This document shows, one piece after another, positions 1-8,924 of a DNA stretch of 64,000 nucleotides (position 1 is its first letter; the number at the start of each line of letters is the position of its first letter). This DNA comes from Ancylostoma caninum. Taxonomy: Eukaryota > Nematoda > Chromadorea > Rhabditida > Ancylostomatidae. Made by a program: the position numbers and the translations under genes. Below the pieces are notes generated by a model that saw only the letters and a program-made list of their open reading frames with translations, was not told the origin of the DNA and made no database searches. The stretch is taken from NCBI GenBank assembly GCA_037903475.1, contig JBAJFG010000301.1:620001-684000 (forward strand). Reading direction: 5' to 3'.

Positions 1-1001
1 TGGTGGAAAAAGCCAAGCGGTACTGTTATAAACATATGTGTTCTACAGAATTTCACATCTTTCTGGAATTCATTGCTTCAAACACAATGAGTAAGAGATA
101 ATGACCATATATGTATTTATGTGGTAGGAGAAAGTATTTTCCTGCACAACATCCTCGAAAATCTTAGCTTCTGTGTTGGAGTATGTACGTCGTGTTGAAA
201 GGTTCCAAGAACATCACATAATGCAGCTGACACTGTGAATCATGATTAACCTAGCTCTCACAAAACCTCTCCTGCTATCGTGTACGCTTTCTCTTCTCAC
301 ATTCTCTTTCCCTCTGTAGTGCGCTCTGTACACTGATGTGTCGTTGAATCATTTCGATCATCGTGGGTAACACTTCTAGCTGTAGTACCTGCGTTCAAAA
401 GTAATTATCAGACATTCCACGAATTGGAGCCGAACCGACTCCGCCCATTTTTATCACTAGTAAAGCAATAGCAACTGCAGTTGCCGCAGCAACGATGGAT
501 GCTACTGCGCTGCTGCGAGGAAACAGTGGTTGCTATTAAGTTGCTATTTGGACCACATATGGCGGCCAAGTCTCGTCAAGTTTATATGGTCTCAACACAT
601 CATCACACGTCACATCTTCACGGTAGCACACGTTCACATGCGTCTTATCAGGTATATCATGATCATATCACAACGCTACTCTCCTTTCGTTTCTACGCTA
701 GCAGCTCTCCAGAATCGGTCGTGAAGGAGAAAATAAGTTGTTCCGCATTCGTTTTTTCATTTTTTTTATTTAATACACCATGGTGTGGTAAAGGTGCGCC
801 GGCGCCCAAAGTAAGGAAATGCGCCGAGACGGATCCAAAGGTGCGGCAATCTCGGGCAGAGAGCATCGGAGAGCGTCATCAAAACATTATTGATCGAGGC
901 CATTATTGATCGAGAAGTGCGGCAGACAGCCGGAGTACCACGCCCCACCGTGGCACTGGTCCGTATTCACCTTGGAGTTTCCTGCAGATGACACAAAAAG
1001 G
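1..1001. other. No gene seen
   Basis: Holds a 12-bp palindrome ACACCATGGTGT (775-786), a 16-base direct duplication (CATTATTGATCGAGGC, 885-914) and the GAATTGGAGCCG relative at 421. A GC-richer patch (785-960) is open in two frames but matches nothing I know. Confidence 0.6.
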
Positions 1002-1402
1002 CTATTTCTGTCCCAAGTTTTTGAGAAGTTTTTTTTGCGCAAACTTCGCATGGGGGGTTACTTGAGGAGCTGAACACGAATACCGTTTCCGTTTTGTACA
1101 GTAACTTCATTTTCGTAGTGATACGGTAGGAAATTCAGGGAAGGTGCCGATTTCGGGAAGAAAATAAAAATGGTTCTCAAGATAATGTTGATAATCGCGA
1201 TCAGCACCTTAAACAACAACTCTGCACAAAATTTGAGAGAATTCCGTCATGTTACGCTTACAGTGTACTTGCTCTTACCCTACAAAAATGGGGTTACGAT
1301 ACATAACCTATGCGATATTCGTGTTCAGCTCCTCAAATACTCCCCTCATCCTATGCGAAGTTCGGGTGGAAAAAATTTCTCAAAAATTTGGGACAGAACT
1401 AG
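1002..1402. repeat. Foldback element, about 105-bp arms
   Basis: The left arm 1002-1105 and the right arm 1293-1402 are imperfect inverted copies. Shared blocks include TCTGTCCCAA, TTTTTGAGAA, ACTTCGCAT and GAGGAGCTGAACACGAATA. The spacer of about 190 bases holds no gene. No target duplication was established. Confidence 0.75.
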
Positions 1403-1906
1403 CCGAATACTGCCACTTGTCCACAGAATGTGAGGTCACGCTTTATCGGTCTTAGTTCCGCCACTGGTACTGTATTGCAACCGCTCTGCAGGACTTCCGC
1501 ATTGTCTCTGGGGTGACTCGTTCATTCTCACTAATTCTAACCAGTACTTCCTCATCGTCAGTAGAGAAAATTTTCATTGTTTAAATGCTTGTTTCTTGCA
1601 AGAGAACCTAAATTCTCCTCGCTTCGGATGCTATGGGGGATTACCCGAGAAATTATGGTGTAGCCACATCGACTAATTCCCTAGTAGGTGTATATGATCA
1701 AATGGTTGCATGTCAGGGCTCAGTCGTGGTTCGACTAGACGAGCCCTGTGGGATTCACCTGGTCATATGAGGCCCGTCTCAACCGGTGGCAAAGTGCAGC
1801 AATCGCTTAGGCGAGATACTTAGGAAGCGGTCGCAGAGCGAATTGAGAAAGTCGCTGTGGTATCGCTGGGCAAGGAGCAAAAAGCACGTCAGTCTCAGAC
1901 AAACTG

Positions 1907-2077
1907 CCGGAAATTCCGCAGCAGAATAAAACGGCTTTCGGAAAAACAGCAGCAGAAAGAGATCCACAGTGAGAGAGACGCAGAGCAAAAAAACGCTCCG
2001 GAATTTCCGCAGCAGAAACGCAGGAAAACCGCAGAAGAAAAGAGCTGCCCCGAACTCCGGATATTTCGCAGCAGGAC
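1907..2077. repeat. GGAAATTCC-GCAGCAG motif array, left part
   Basis: At least three copies of an 18-base motif close to GGAAATTCCGCAGCAGAA are spaced irregularly (near 1909, 1998 and 2057), with GCAGCAGAAA pieces between. The same motif reappears beyond the TG tract. Confidence 0.75.
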
Positions 2078-2491
2078 ACGTCATCTAACGACGTGGCACA
2101 CTGACTTATTGGCGTTGCTCCGGCTCTTCATCAGTCGTGTTTGCTCCGGCTCTTCATCAGTACCTTCCCAAATCATCGTTTTTGCTGTTCATCTGTCACG
2201 TTTCTTGGCAAATTCAAATTTCTCATATCCCACAGTTTTTATGTGCGGGCTACAATGTCCACTAATCAGATCTTGAACAGCGGCTTATGCGTAGTACCTG
2301 GATTGTGACCGTTCGAATTGGTCGCTCCTCAACTGATTTCGGCCTGGATGAGTGCTCTTCAGTAGCACTTGTGGTTATTCAATGTTTTTGTTTTTCTTGT
2401 GACTCGTTGCAGATTTTGATCTGATCAGTCCACTGAACTCAAACAGCAGAGAGGTGGACGTGTTATCTGTATATTAAAATGAAATATGAAA

Positions 2492-2647
2492 GTGTGTGTG
2501 TATGTGTGTATGTGTGTATGTATGTGTATGTGTGTGTATGTGTGCATTTGTGTATGTGTGTATGTGTGTGGTGTGTGTGGTGTGTGTGTGGTGTGTGTGT
2601 GGTGTGTGTGTGTGTGTGGTGTGTGTGTGGTGTGTGTGTGTGTGTGT

Positions 2648-2715
<68 letters not shown>
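2492..2715. repeat. TG/CA microsatellite
   Basis: About 224 bases of (TG)n with GTG, TATG and GTAT interruptions in the left half and a pure run in the right half. Long open frames across it (Val-Cys, His-Thr) are artefacts of the repeat. Confidence 0.97.
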
Positions 2716-2716
<1 letters not shown>

Positions 2717-2728
2717 CCGACCATCGTT

Positions 2729-2882
2729 CCGGAAATTCCGCGGCAAAATACTTTTGTTCGGAATTTCCGCAGCAGAATGCCGGAATTTCCGCAGGTGGAT
2801 ACCGGAAATTCCGCAGCAGAACAGCAGAAAAACCGACTGGTCACCTGCGGAAATTCCGGTTTTCTGCTGCGGAATTTCCGGC
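2729..2882. repeat. GGAAATTCC-GCAGCAG motif array, right part, mixed orientation
   Basis: Five or six further copies of the motif seen at 1907-2077. The first four point right; the copies near 2846-2882 include the reverse complement (CTGCTGCGGAATTTCC), making a short foldback at the end. Confidence 0.75.
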
Positions 2883-3063
2883 CCAGTATCTGAGATGGTA
2901 TCCCGTCATAACCTGTTAGCCGACGTGTTGCAACACGATTGTGGTAGTCTGTGATATTCGGATAACGAACATGTTACAACAGGTCAGCAACTGAATAGCA
3001 ACCGAATAGCAACTATAGTGGCCCGAGTGGCACCGTATAAAGCACGAGTCCCACCCATTTTAC

Positions 3064-3097
3064 GGATTGGAGCCGAGGTGACATGCGGCTCCAATCC
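3064..3097. repeat. Perfect 12-bp hairpin
   Basis: GGATTGGAGCCG at 3064-3075 is exactly complementary to 3086-3097 across a 10-base loop. A related sequence (GAATTGGAGCCG, with CCGCCCATTTTTA after it) lies at 421-454, so this is probably the end of a dispersed repeat. Confidence 0.7.
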
Positions 3098-3256
3098 CTA
3101 TCGGGTTCGGCTCCGATCTGGCAGATGTCTGAGTGTGTGCATTCCCAGTTGTGAGCACTGACAATGCATAACACGCATGACTTTTCCATTTAAAAACGGG
3201 ATTTTTTGTGGGTGTTGCCTTTACACGAACACCTAAAGCTAATGCATGAATACTAG

Positions 3257-3582
3257 GGTACGCAGCAGCAGTAAAATCACTTGCGTTGTTTGAAGAGACC
3301 TATAGGGACAACCCATCGGTACAGGCAATATGGCGACAATTCAAAAAAGGAGTAAGTATAGAAAAGAGATTCACACATCTTTGAATTACCAGATGGATTT
3401 TCCTCACCATTTCAGCTGAGAAAGAAGAATGAAAGGCGAAATGCATCGGACGTTTTGACTGATCGAGATGGCTGGAGTGTGGCTGATCTGTAAGTTGAAC
3501 GTCGAACTATGTAGCTGGACGCTGCGAAGTAAGAGTTATACTCACAAACAGAGCTTATCCATATGATGAGTCACAGCCATGA
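3257..3582 (+). CDS. 3' end of an unrecognised gene, three exons
   Basis: Exons 3257-3351, 3416-3489 and 3552-3582 splice into one frame of about 65 residues ending in TGA at 3582. The introns are 64 and 62 bases, with strong donors (GTAAGTAT, GTAAGTTG) and acceptors CATTTCAG and CAAACAG. Fragments read FEETYRDNPSVQAIWRQFKK, NASDVLTDRDGWSVAD and AYPYDESQP. I do not recognise the family. It has no membrane segment and is basic in the middle (GLRKKNERRN). The 5' boundary is the weak point: the acceptor at 3256 (AATACTAG) lacks a pyrimidine tract and no start codon is visible, so one or more upstream exons must lie before 3257 or be missing. Confidence 0.5.
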
Positions 3583-4541
3583 GCAACCGTAATTGCACTG
3601 GACGAGCGAAGGCACGCACCACTGGTGCGGAGCGGCAGATGATCTAACGATTACCGAGTGTTCACCACTGGGAGCACTATTTCACCTCTTCTGCCTCGAA
3701 GTTCCAAAATCAAAATTTTTGCTGAATCTTTGCCTGTGCGAGTTATTTGACATGTTGTTCAGGAATATCATACTCACCGAGCCAGAGCGAGTCAGTGTGA
3801 GGTCAAAACACTTTTCGGACCCGTTCTCTTGTAGTTTCTATTTGTATCCAGAGGAGAAACTCTGCTAAGGGGGTGGGGTCAAAACTGTGAAAGAAAAACC
3901 TATCTTGGTAGAACCTGTACGAAGTGTTCAGCTACAGCTGCTAACAGCACCGCTCGCTCTTGGCGCAACACCCTTCTAACGATGTTCTTCGCGCCGTCAT
4001 GGCCTGTCAGGTCTTCCACATACACTGTTTTCCCGACATCTCGGGCAAGCACTACGTTCTGAAAGGTTTAGCAAAAGAATGAGCACTCATAATCTTCCAT
4101 ATGAGCCTCTTTTGTTCTGAACGGAGCGTGCCTATTTTGTTAGCTTTGAAAATTCTGTGTTCCAAGAATGTAGGTGGGCGAAATGTATTGTCTGTGATGT
4201 CACATGAAAAAAAGGTACTTCCTTGAACGTTTATAGAAGAGATCAAGGAGATGAGGGTTGCTTTTCCCTGTTTTGCCTAGATTATGTTCACTTGGACTCC
4301 AAACGAGCTTGTAGTTCAAGCATCTTAACCATGCAACCACAACACGCTCGACTTTTCTTTCTCAATAGGGTGCTAAATACTCCTTACAGTAGGTGTGGGA
4401 AACCCTCTTCTATCCTCCCCTTTCTTTTTTTCTGCGAATCGTCACCGAGGATTTTATGCAAAAATGGGAAAAAATCGGCATCCCCTCGACATCCGCAGGC
4501 GAAGAGTCACCTGGCGACAGACAGACATATTTCGTAACATG
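3583..4541. other. No gene seen
   Basis: Between the small gene end at 3582 and the tandem repeat at 4542. Short open frames only, with no supporting splice sites. Confidence 0.5.
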
Positions 4542-4627
4542 TCCTAGCGCTTTATTATAGAGTAGGATTTCGTAATGTCCTAGCGCTTTATTATAGAGTA
4601 GGGTCCTAGCGCTTTATTATAGAGTAG
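4542..4627. repeat. Three-copy tandem repeat
   Basis: TCCTAGCGCTTTATTATAGA with AGTAG after it is repeated at 4542, 4578 and 4604. The first two copies are also preceded by TTTCGTAA, so the original period was probably 36 bases and the third copy lost ten. Confidence 0.95.
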
Positions 4628-4973
4628 TAGGATTTTGCACCGGTACAACATTCATGCAGGGTTACTGTAGATGCACAGTAGCATGCGGTATATCACACAA
4701 TATTCCGAAGAGAGATCACACTTTGCGCAGAGGGTTTTTTCATGTGCTGATTACGAATATCAGCATTAGTCCCTATCAAATTGCCATTTTCTTAACAAAA
4801 ATTCACTCCTCTGTTGATTCTGACATTAAGGGACAAAAACCACAAAGAAAGGTCATCATTTCTGTTGAAGACGTTAAGGCAATAAATAGGAAAAGTTCTC
4901 GCGCTTTTCAAAAGTGTTCTTTTTTAAAACCCCCTTGAAGCACAGATATGTGCAAGTCTATTACTATCGTCAC

Positions 4974-5216
4974 CTGCAAACTTCTGCGCAATCACGTCCA
5001 GGAATATGAAATTTTCAAAGCAGAACTTTTGCCACCTTTCAGTATAAGACTTCAAATCTGGTGAATCAACAGCCGCATCCAGTTCTCTCAATAACGCTAT
5101 ATTTGGGGATGGTACAGCACCCGAACGCACTGCACAAGATTGATCCAGACAACTTCCTGTTGGCGACTTCAACCTCAATGTTTCCTCACGGTCGGAACGC
5201 GCATCCGTAGTCGCCA
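4974..5216 (-). CDS. Orphan coding-like exon, family unknown
   Basis: An 81-codon open stretch lies between an acceptor (CGATCAG) and a donor (GCAG|GTGACG), in phase 1 on both sides. Composition looks coding rather than random: fragments read LLRELDAAVDSPDLKSYTER and WQKFCFENFIFLDVIAQKFA. No partner exons were found on the minus strand. The plus-strand mariner remnant starts a few hundred bases away. It may be one exon of a host gene or part of a decayed retroelement; I cannot tell which. Confidence 0.25.
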
Positions 5217-5435
5217 CTGATCGATTGTGGCAGTTGGTGGATTCGGATCCATGGCAAACTATGCGATTCTTGAATGTTCACTTTGCCAGCATAACTATTC
5301 AATTGCGTCAGGTGACCAAGGAAGGAAGATTATCACAATGAGTTATCATGATCTGACCGGGTGCGATCTCCCTGAGCAGATCTGGCTGCTGAATTGCCCG
5401 CGTACAGAGGCATCGGAAAAGATCTGAAGTGCATC

Positions 5436-5935
5436 ATCAAGGAGATGAGAAGTTGTGTCTGTACGTCAACACCAAGCACCATCGACACTAAGATGACAAG
5501 GATGAGCAGCCTGAGCAGCAGCCGAAGACAGTTGATCACCCTATGAGGGTTATGGTCACTGCTTGTTGTGATACTGGATAGAATGGCCTCAAAAATCGCA
5601 GAGAAGAGTCCGAATCACGGCAAGATCCGATTTCTACACGACGATGCTCGTCCACATATTGAAAGTGTGACTCGCCAGTAGCTACCGGCTTTGGATGGGA
5701 AATGCTGACTTGCCCAACGTTCAACCCTTACCTTGCCTTAGAAGATAACCACCTTCTCCTATCCCCCTCTAACGACATGCAGTGTAGAGCGTTCGTTGAT
5801 GAAGATGACTTGGATTGCTGGTTGGACAACTTTTCCGACTCAATGTCAGAACGGTTCTACGACGGGGGCATCGAAAGGCTTTCCGAAAATGGGCGAAGAG
5901 TGGCAGTACGTGATGGTGATTTGTACATCTCTTAA
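5436..5935 (+). pseudogene. Dead mariner transposase, C-terminal half
   Basis: Broken reading frames match the second half of a Tc1/mariner-type transposase, which cuts and pastes DNA at TA sites using a DDE/D acid triad. Seen in order: GDEKLCLYVNTKHHRH (region of the first catalytic Asp), RFLHDDARPHIESVTRQ (second Asp) and, in another frame, EDNHLLL at the third acid position, followed by FVDEDDLDCWL and RFYDGGIERLSENGR up to a TAA at 5935. In-frame stops (for example after TKHHRH and after VTRQ) and at least one frame change show it is inactive. The N-terminal DNA-binding half was not found upstream. Assignment to mariner is firm; the exact ends are not. Confidence 0.75.
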
Positions 5936-5996
5936 TGTGTTTTTGAAAAGTCAAGAAAAAATACCGTTCCAAAAACCGCGAGATCTTTTCCTACAG

Positions 5997-6735
5997 ACTA
6001 ATACATGGAAAGCTCCAGTGGTTAGGATTCACCGCACGCACCAAATCTTAGGATTAGTCGAGAGCAAAAGGTGATATCAATGGGATGTGCGGAGGTGCAG
6101 ACAGTCAGAGTGCGAAGACGCAGATGTTGCGGCGTATGTGAGCGGGTTCAAACCATTGGATTCTTCTGGAGGCTTCTGGAGGCATTCGACATTTTTTTCG
6201 CAATAACAGTATTATTTTTCAAACCACATCCATATTTTTTTCGCAGTTACTACATTCCATCTTCTGGCCTTGACTACTTCGCCGGTTTGATGGAAGTCTT
6301 CTTCGAAGCTGGTTTATTCCACGAAATCGTTTTCACAAAATATTTGCACAGTGTATCATATGAAAGGTTTGATTTCCTCGAATTCAGTGTATAACACTAT
6401 GAAAGGAGGAAACTATCTATTTTAGTGCTCGATTCGACTACCTGAATGGAACAGGAGGGCGAGGAGCTTGGCACGAGAACTATAACGCTGACCTTCTCAT
6501 GATGCATCCGATAAAGCTGAGCTTTTTCGGCAACCTTACAGAGCGAATGAGGCAAGATTTACATATGAATGGCTTCCGGTATTTTTGCCCCGATAGAGGG
6601 AAATTTCAGATTTTGTGATTCGGTTGTAAAGACGTTCACTCATAAGTTGCTAACCTTGAGGATCAAGGACTTCAGTGAGACTAACACACAATGATATCTA
6701 GGATCCGGATTTACGGAGAAGACGTCATCTTATAG
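5997..6735 (+). CDS. 3' end of an unrecognised gene, four exons (127 aa visible)
   Basis: Exons 5997-6070, 6247-6366, 6426-6578 and 6702-6735 join with matching phases (2,2,2) and end in TAG at 6735. Acceptors are TTTTCCTACAG, TTTTTTTCGCAG, TCTATTTTAG and the weaker ATATCTAG; donors are GTGATA, GTTTGA and GTATTT. Fragments read YYIPSSGLDYFAGLMEVFFE, AGLFHEIVFTKYL, FDYLNGTGGRGAWHENYNAD, LLMMHPIKLSFFGNLTERMR and NGFRIRIYGEDVIL. The family is not recognised. The piece GLDYF...HEIVFT weakly recalls the second half of FCP1/TIM50-type HAD phosphatases, but the following residues do not fit and no DxDxT motif was seen. Upstream exons are missing; the mariner remnant sits in what would be the preceding intron. 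Confidence 0.55.
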
Positions 6736-6943
6736 CTGACATCTGGAAGCTCAGATGACTCGGACGAAACATACAATTTTTTCGTTTTCTTCTTTCCACA
6801 CTTTTGGTTATTTATTCGTTGATTAACTATTCTATAAGCAAATAATTGTTACATACATATCATCTAGATAGTATTTACTCAATAATTCAGCAGAAGAGGC
6901 TCGCTAACACATTCCGGTCCAGCGCATTTTTATATGCGCAGAG

Positions 6944-7018
6944 GACCATATGCACCATTTCGCCACACGAACGGTGTTTGGACATTTTGCGTGATGCACC
7001 ATGTGCACCACATGCACC
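6944..7018. repeat. Dispersed ATGCACCAT repeat
   Basis: Holds two ATGCACCAT-type motifs around a block similar to GGACATTT. The reverse complement resembles the minisatellite at 19378-19540 (GGTGCATCA followed by AATGTCC). Confidence 0.5.
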
Positions 7019-7478
7019 CCGAACTGTGCAATTGTACATAAGTGCCCAGGCCTGATTATTCTGTAGTCTTCCTTCCTCAGTGTAGTGTCAACCGCTTGCC
7101 AGACAGTGCAAAGGAAACTGATCAATATCAATACTTGGTCTACGATAAATCAATAACAGTTCCATGAGCTTTGACTGTACCTAGACGAGAAATGCAACTT
7201 CACCTTGCCGTAGATAATCATTGCTTATGTGTGTTTATCTGAACCTATCTTCCACATGCTTGACAATACGTCACGGACCTTGGAGCAGTACACTTACAGA
7301 GCATAAAAAACAAAAACAAATCAGTAGATCAAACTTTTTGACCACGATCTGACGCTCCCAAATCAATTCAAGATTCGTGCAGAAAACCCATTCGAAGTTG
7401 CTACCTACTTTTCATTGTCCTTTTCACCTTTTCCTATCGAAGGGATCCTGTGAGTGTGAGTTATGGATTAGTTGTGCA

Positions 7479-7555
7479 ATGGTGAGTTACGGTCATGGTT
7501 ATGCACTCTGGATTTGTAAATGGTGAGTTATGGTCATGCTTATGCACTCTGGATT
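7479..7555. repeat. Two-copy tandem duplication, 41-base period
   Basis: ATGGTGAGTTAYGGTCATGS and the following TTATGCACTCTGGATT occur at 7479 and 7520 with two differences. Confidence 0.9.
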
Positions 7556-7928
7556 CAGGATCTTTGGAATACATAAAAATTCTGTCCTCCTTATGAGCTT
7601 GAGCATGGGAAACTGGTTGATCGCACCTTCACAATTCTCCTGGATAACCCTAAACTGTATTCATGCAATAAACTGCCAATACATGCATTTTATTCATAGA
7701 CCAACAGCGTTCACCCGAGAAAGCCTGTACATGAGCGACTCAACTGTGGCACAGAACACAGGAAATTTCAACTTATGAGAACAATTTGATCTGGGAGAAA
7801 TCAATAAGATTAAAACCTGAAAGTAATCTTCCATTTGTGGAAGATCACTCCACCGTACAATATAGGCGTTTATACTCGTGGTCATCCAGTTTCATATGTG
7901 GCTACCTGATACAGACGCAAATTTGGAA

Positions 7929-7955
7929 CCGCTTCGCAGCGGTGTCGCGAAGCGG
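7929..7955. repeat. Perfect 9-bp hairpin
   Basis: CCGCTTCGC pairs with GCGAAGCGG across a nine-base loop. It stands alone in an otherwise featureless stretch, with no terminator-like T run. Confidence 0.6.
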
Positions 7956-8728
7956 CTGATCTTGACGTGTTCTGACATAATAGCTGTACTCTTTCACCCT
8001 ATTCCAGTATGTAATAGTTTTGCTTTTCAGCAGAAAACGTCATCAAACAGCCGCAGATGAATCACGATGGTCACGACTATAGATCGTATATCGCTGTGAT
8101 TATACTTTATCGCGACGCGATCGCCGCACCCATGCAAGCTGTTCGAAATCGGTTGATCTTGTGGGGAAGCGTGTACGAACACTGGTAGGGTTGTGGACAT
8201 TGGCTCCTCCAAGAAAAAAAAAACCGCCGCTCTTGCTAGCATCCGCGATGCAGTGACTTTGCGAACGTTAGATCCATGGCAAATCTGTGCTGTGAGATTG
8301 TGAATGAGCGCCGGCGCGGCCAAACTCATAATCACTCGGCGCGTCGCGTATGTGGCGACTGTCGCCGTGCGATGAACTATAACCACAGCATATGGCATAC
8401 GTTATATGTATGTATTATAAACATAACACATAATATATGTGTTTGAATCGTATTTAGTCAAGATACAGCAAACAACAGCATGAAAACCCGTAAAATGACT
8501 AGGAGATGATCTGCAGTTAGCACCAGATAATTCTTGGAATCTCTAAAAAATAGTCTACCTGAAGCAACTGGTTCCATAGTATAATACTAGAGTGTCAGAT
8601 AGTTATAAAATGCGAAGCAAGCGTTTCGTTGTTGCAACGATAGAAATAGCATAGAATTCGAAATATCGGAGGGCAGAGGGACAACAGAGACAGAAAAGAC
8701 AACAAAGAGAACAGATAGACAAGGATAA

Positions 8729-8924
8729 TTACAGATGAACAGCATCATTCTTCCTGAAAAAGTTCAGGATATCCGCTCGAATCACTGGATTACAGCCGAA
8801 GTAGATCAGAAGGCGTATTGCTGACGTGAACATGTAGACAAAAGAGACAGCGTCCGAGAAAAACGTGTGGAATGTCGAAGAAAGCAGTGGATCGTCAGGG
8901 TCACGTAAAAGTGGATGGTCGGAT
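8729..8924 (-). CDS. GPCR exon 9 (TM7, C-terminus, stop)
   Basis: Encodes residues 302-365 and TAA. TM7 (FVYMFTSAIRLLIYFGC) is followed by NPVIR in place of NPxxY, then a short tail ending DAVHL. The acceptor is TTGTTTAG. I saw no AATAAA within about 300 bases downstream. Confidence 0.9.

Larger units (their letters stand above)
6736..8728. other. Intergenic, small repeats only
   Basis: Between two convergent genes (plus-strand end at 6735, GPCR stop at 8729). Contains the repeats at 6944 and 7479 and the hairpin at 7929. A GC-rich patch (8080-8390) is open for 123 codons on the minus strand but has no recognisable domain. Confidence 0.5.

Noticed and set aside
2425..2954. Several Val-Cys and His-Thr reading frames of 76-152 codons
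   Set aside because: Translations of the TG/CA microsatellite.
6247..6578. Identification of the plus-strand gene as a TIM50/FCP1-type phosphatase
   Set aside because: Only a short stretch (GLDYF...EIVFT) agrees; no DxDxT motif was found and the downstream residues do not follow the family.
8027..8398. 123-codon minus-strand frame in a GC-rich patch
   Set aside because: No splice sites in phase with the GPCR, no domain, and the patch contains local palindromes such as GGCGACTGTCGCC.
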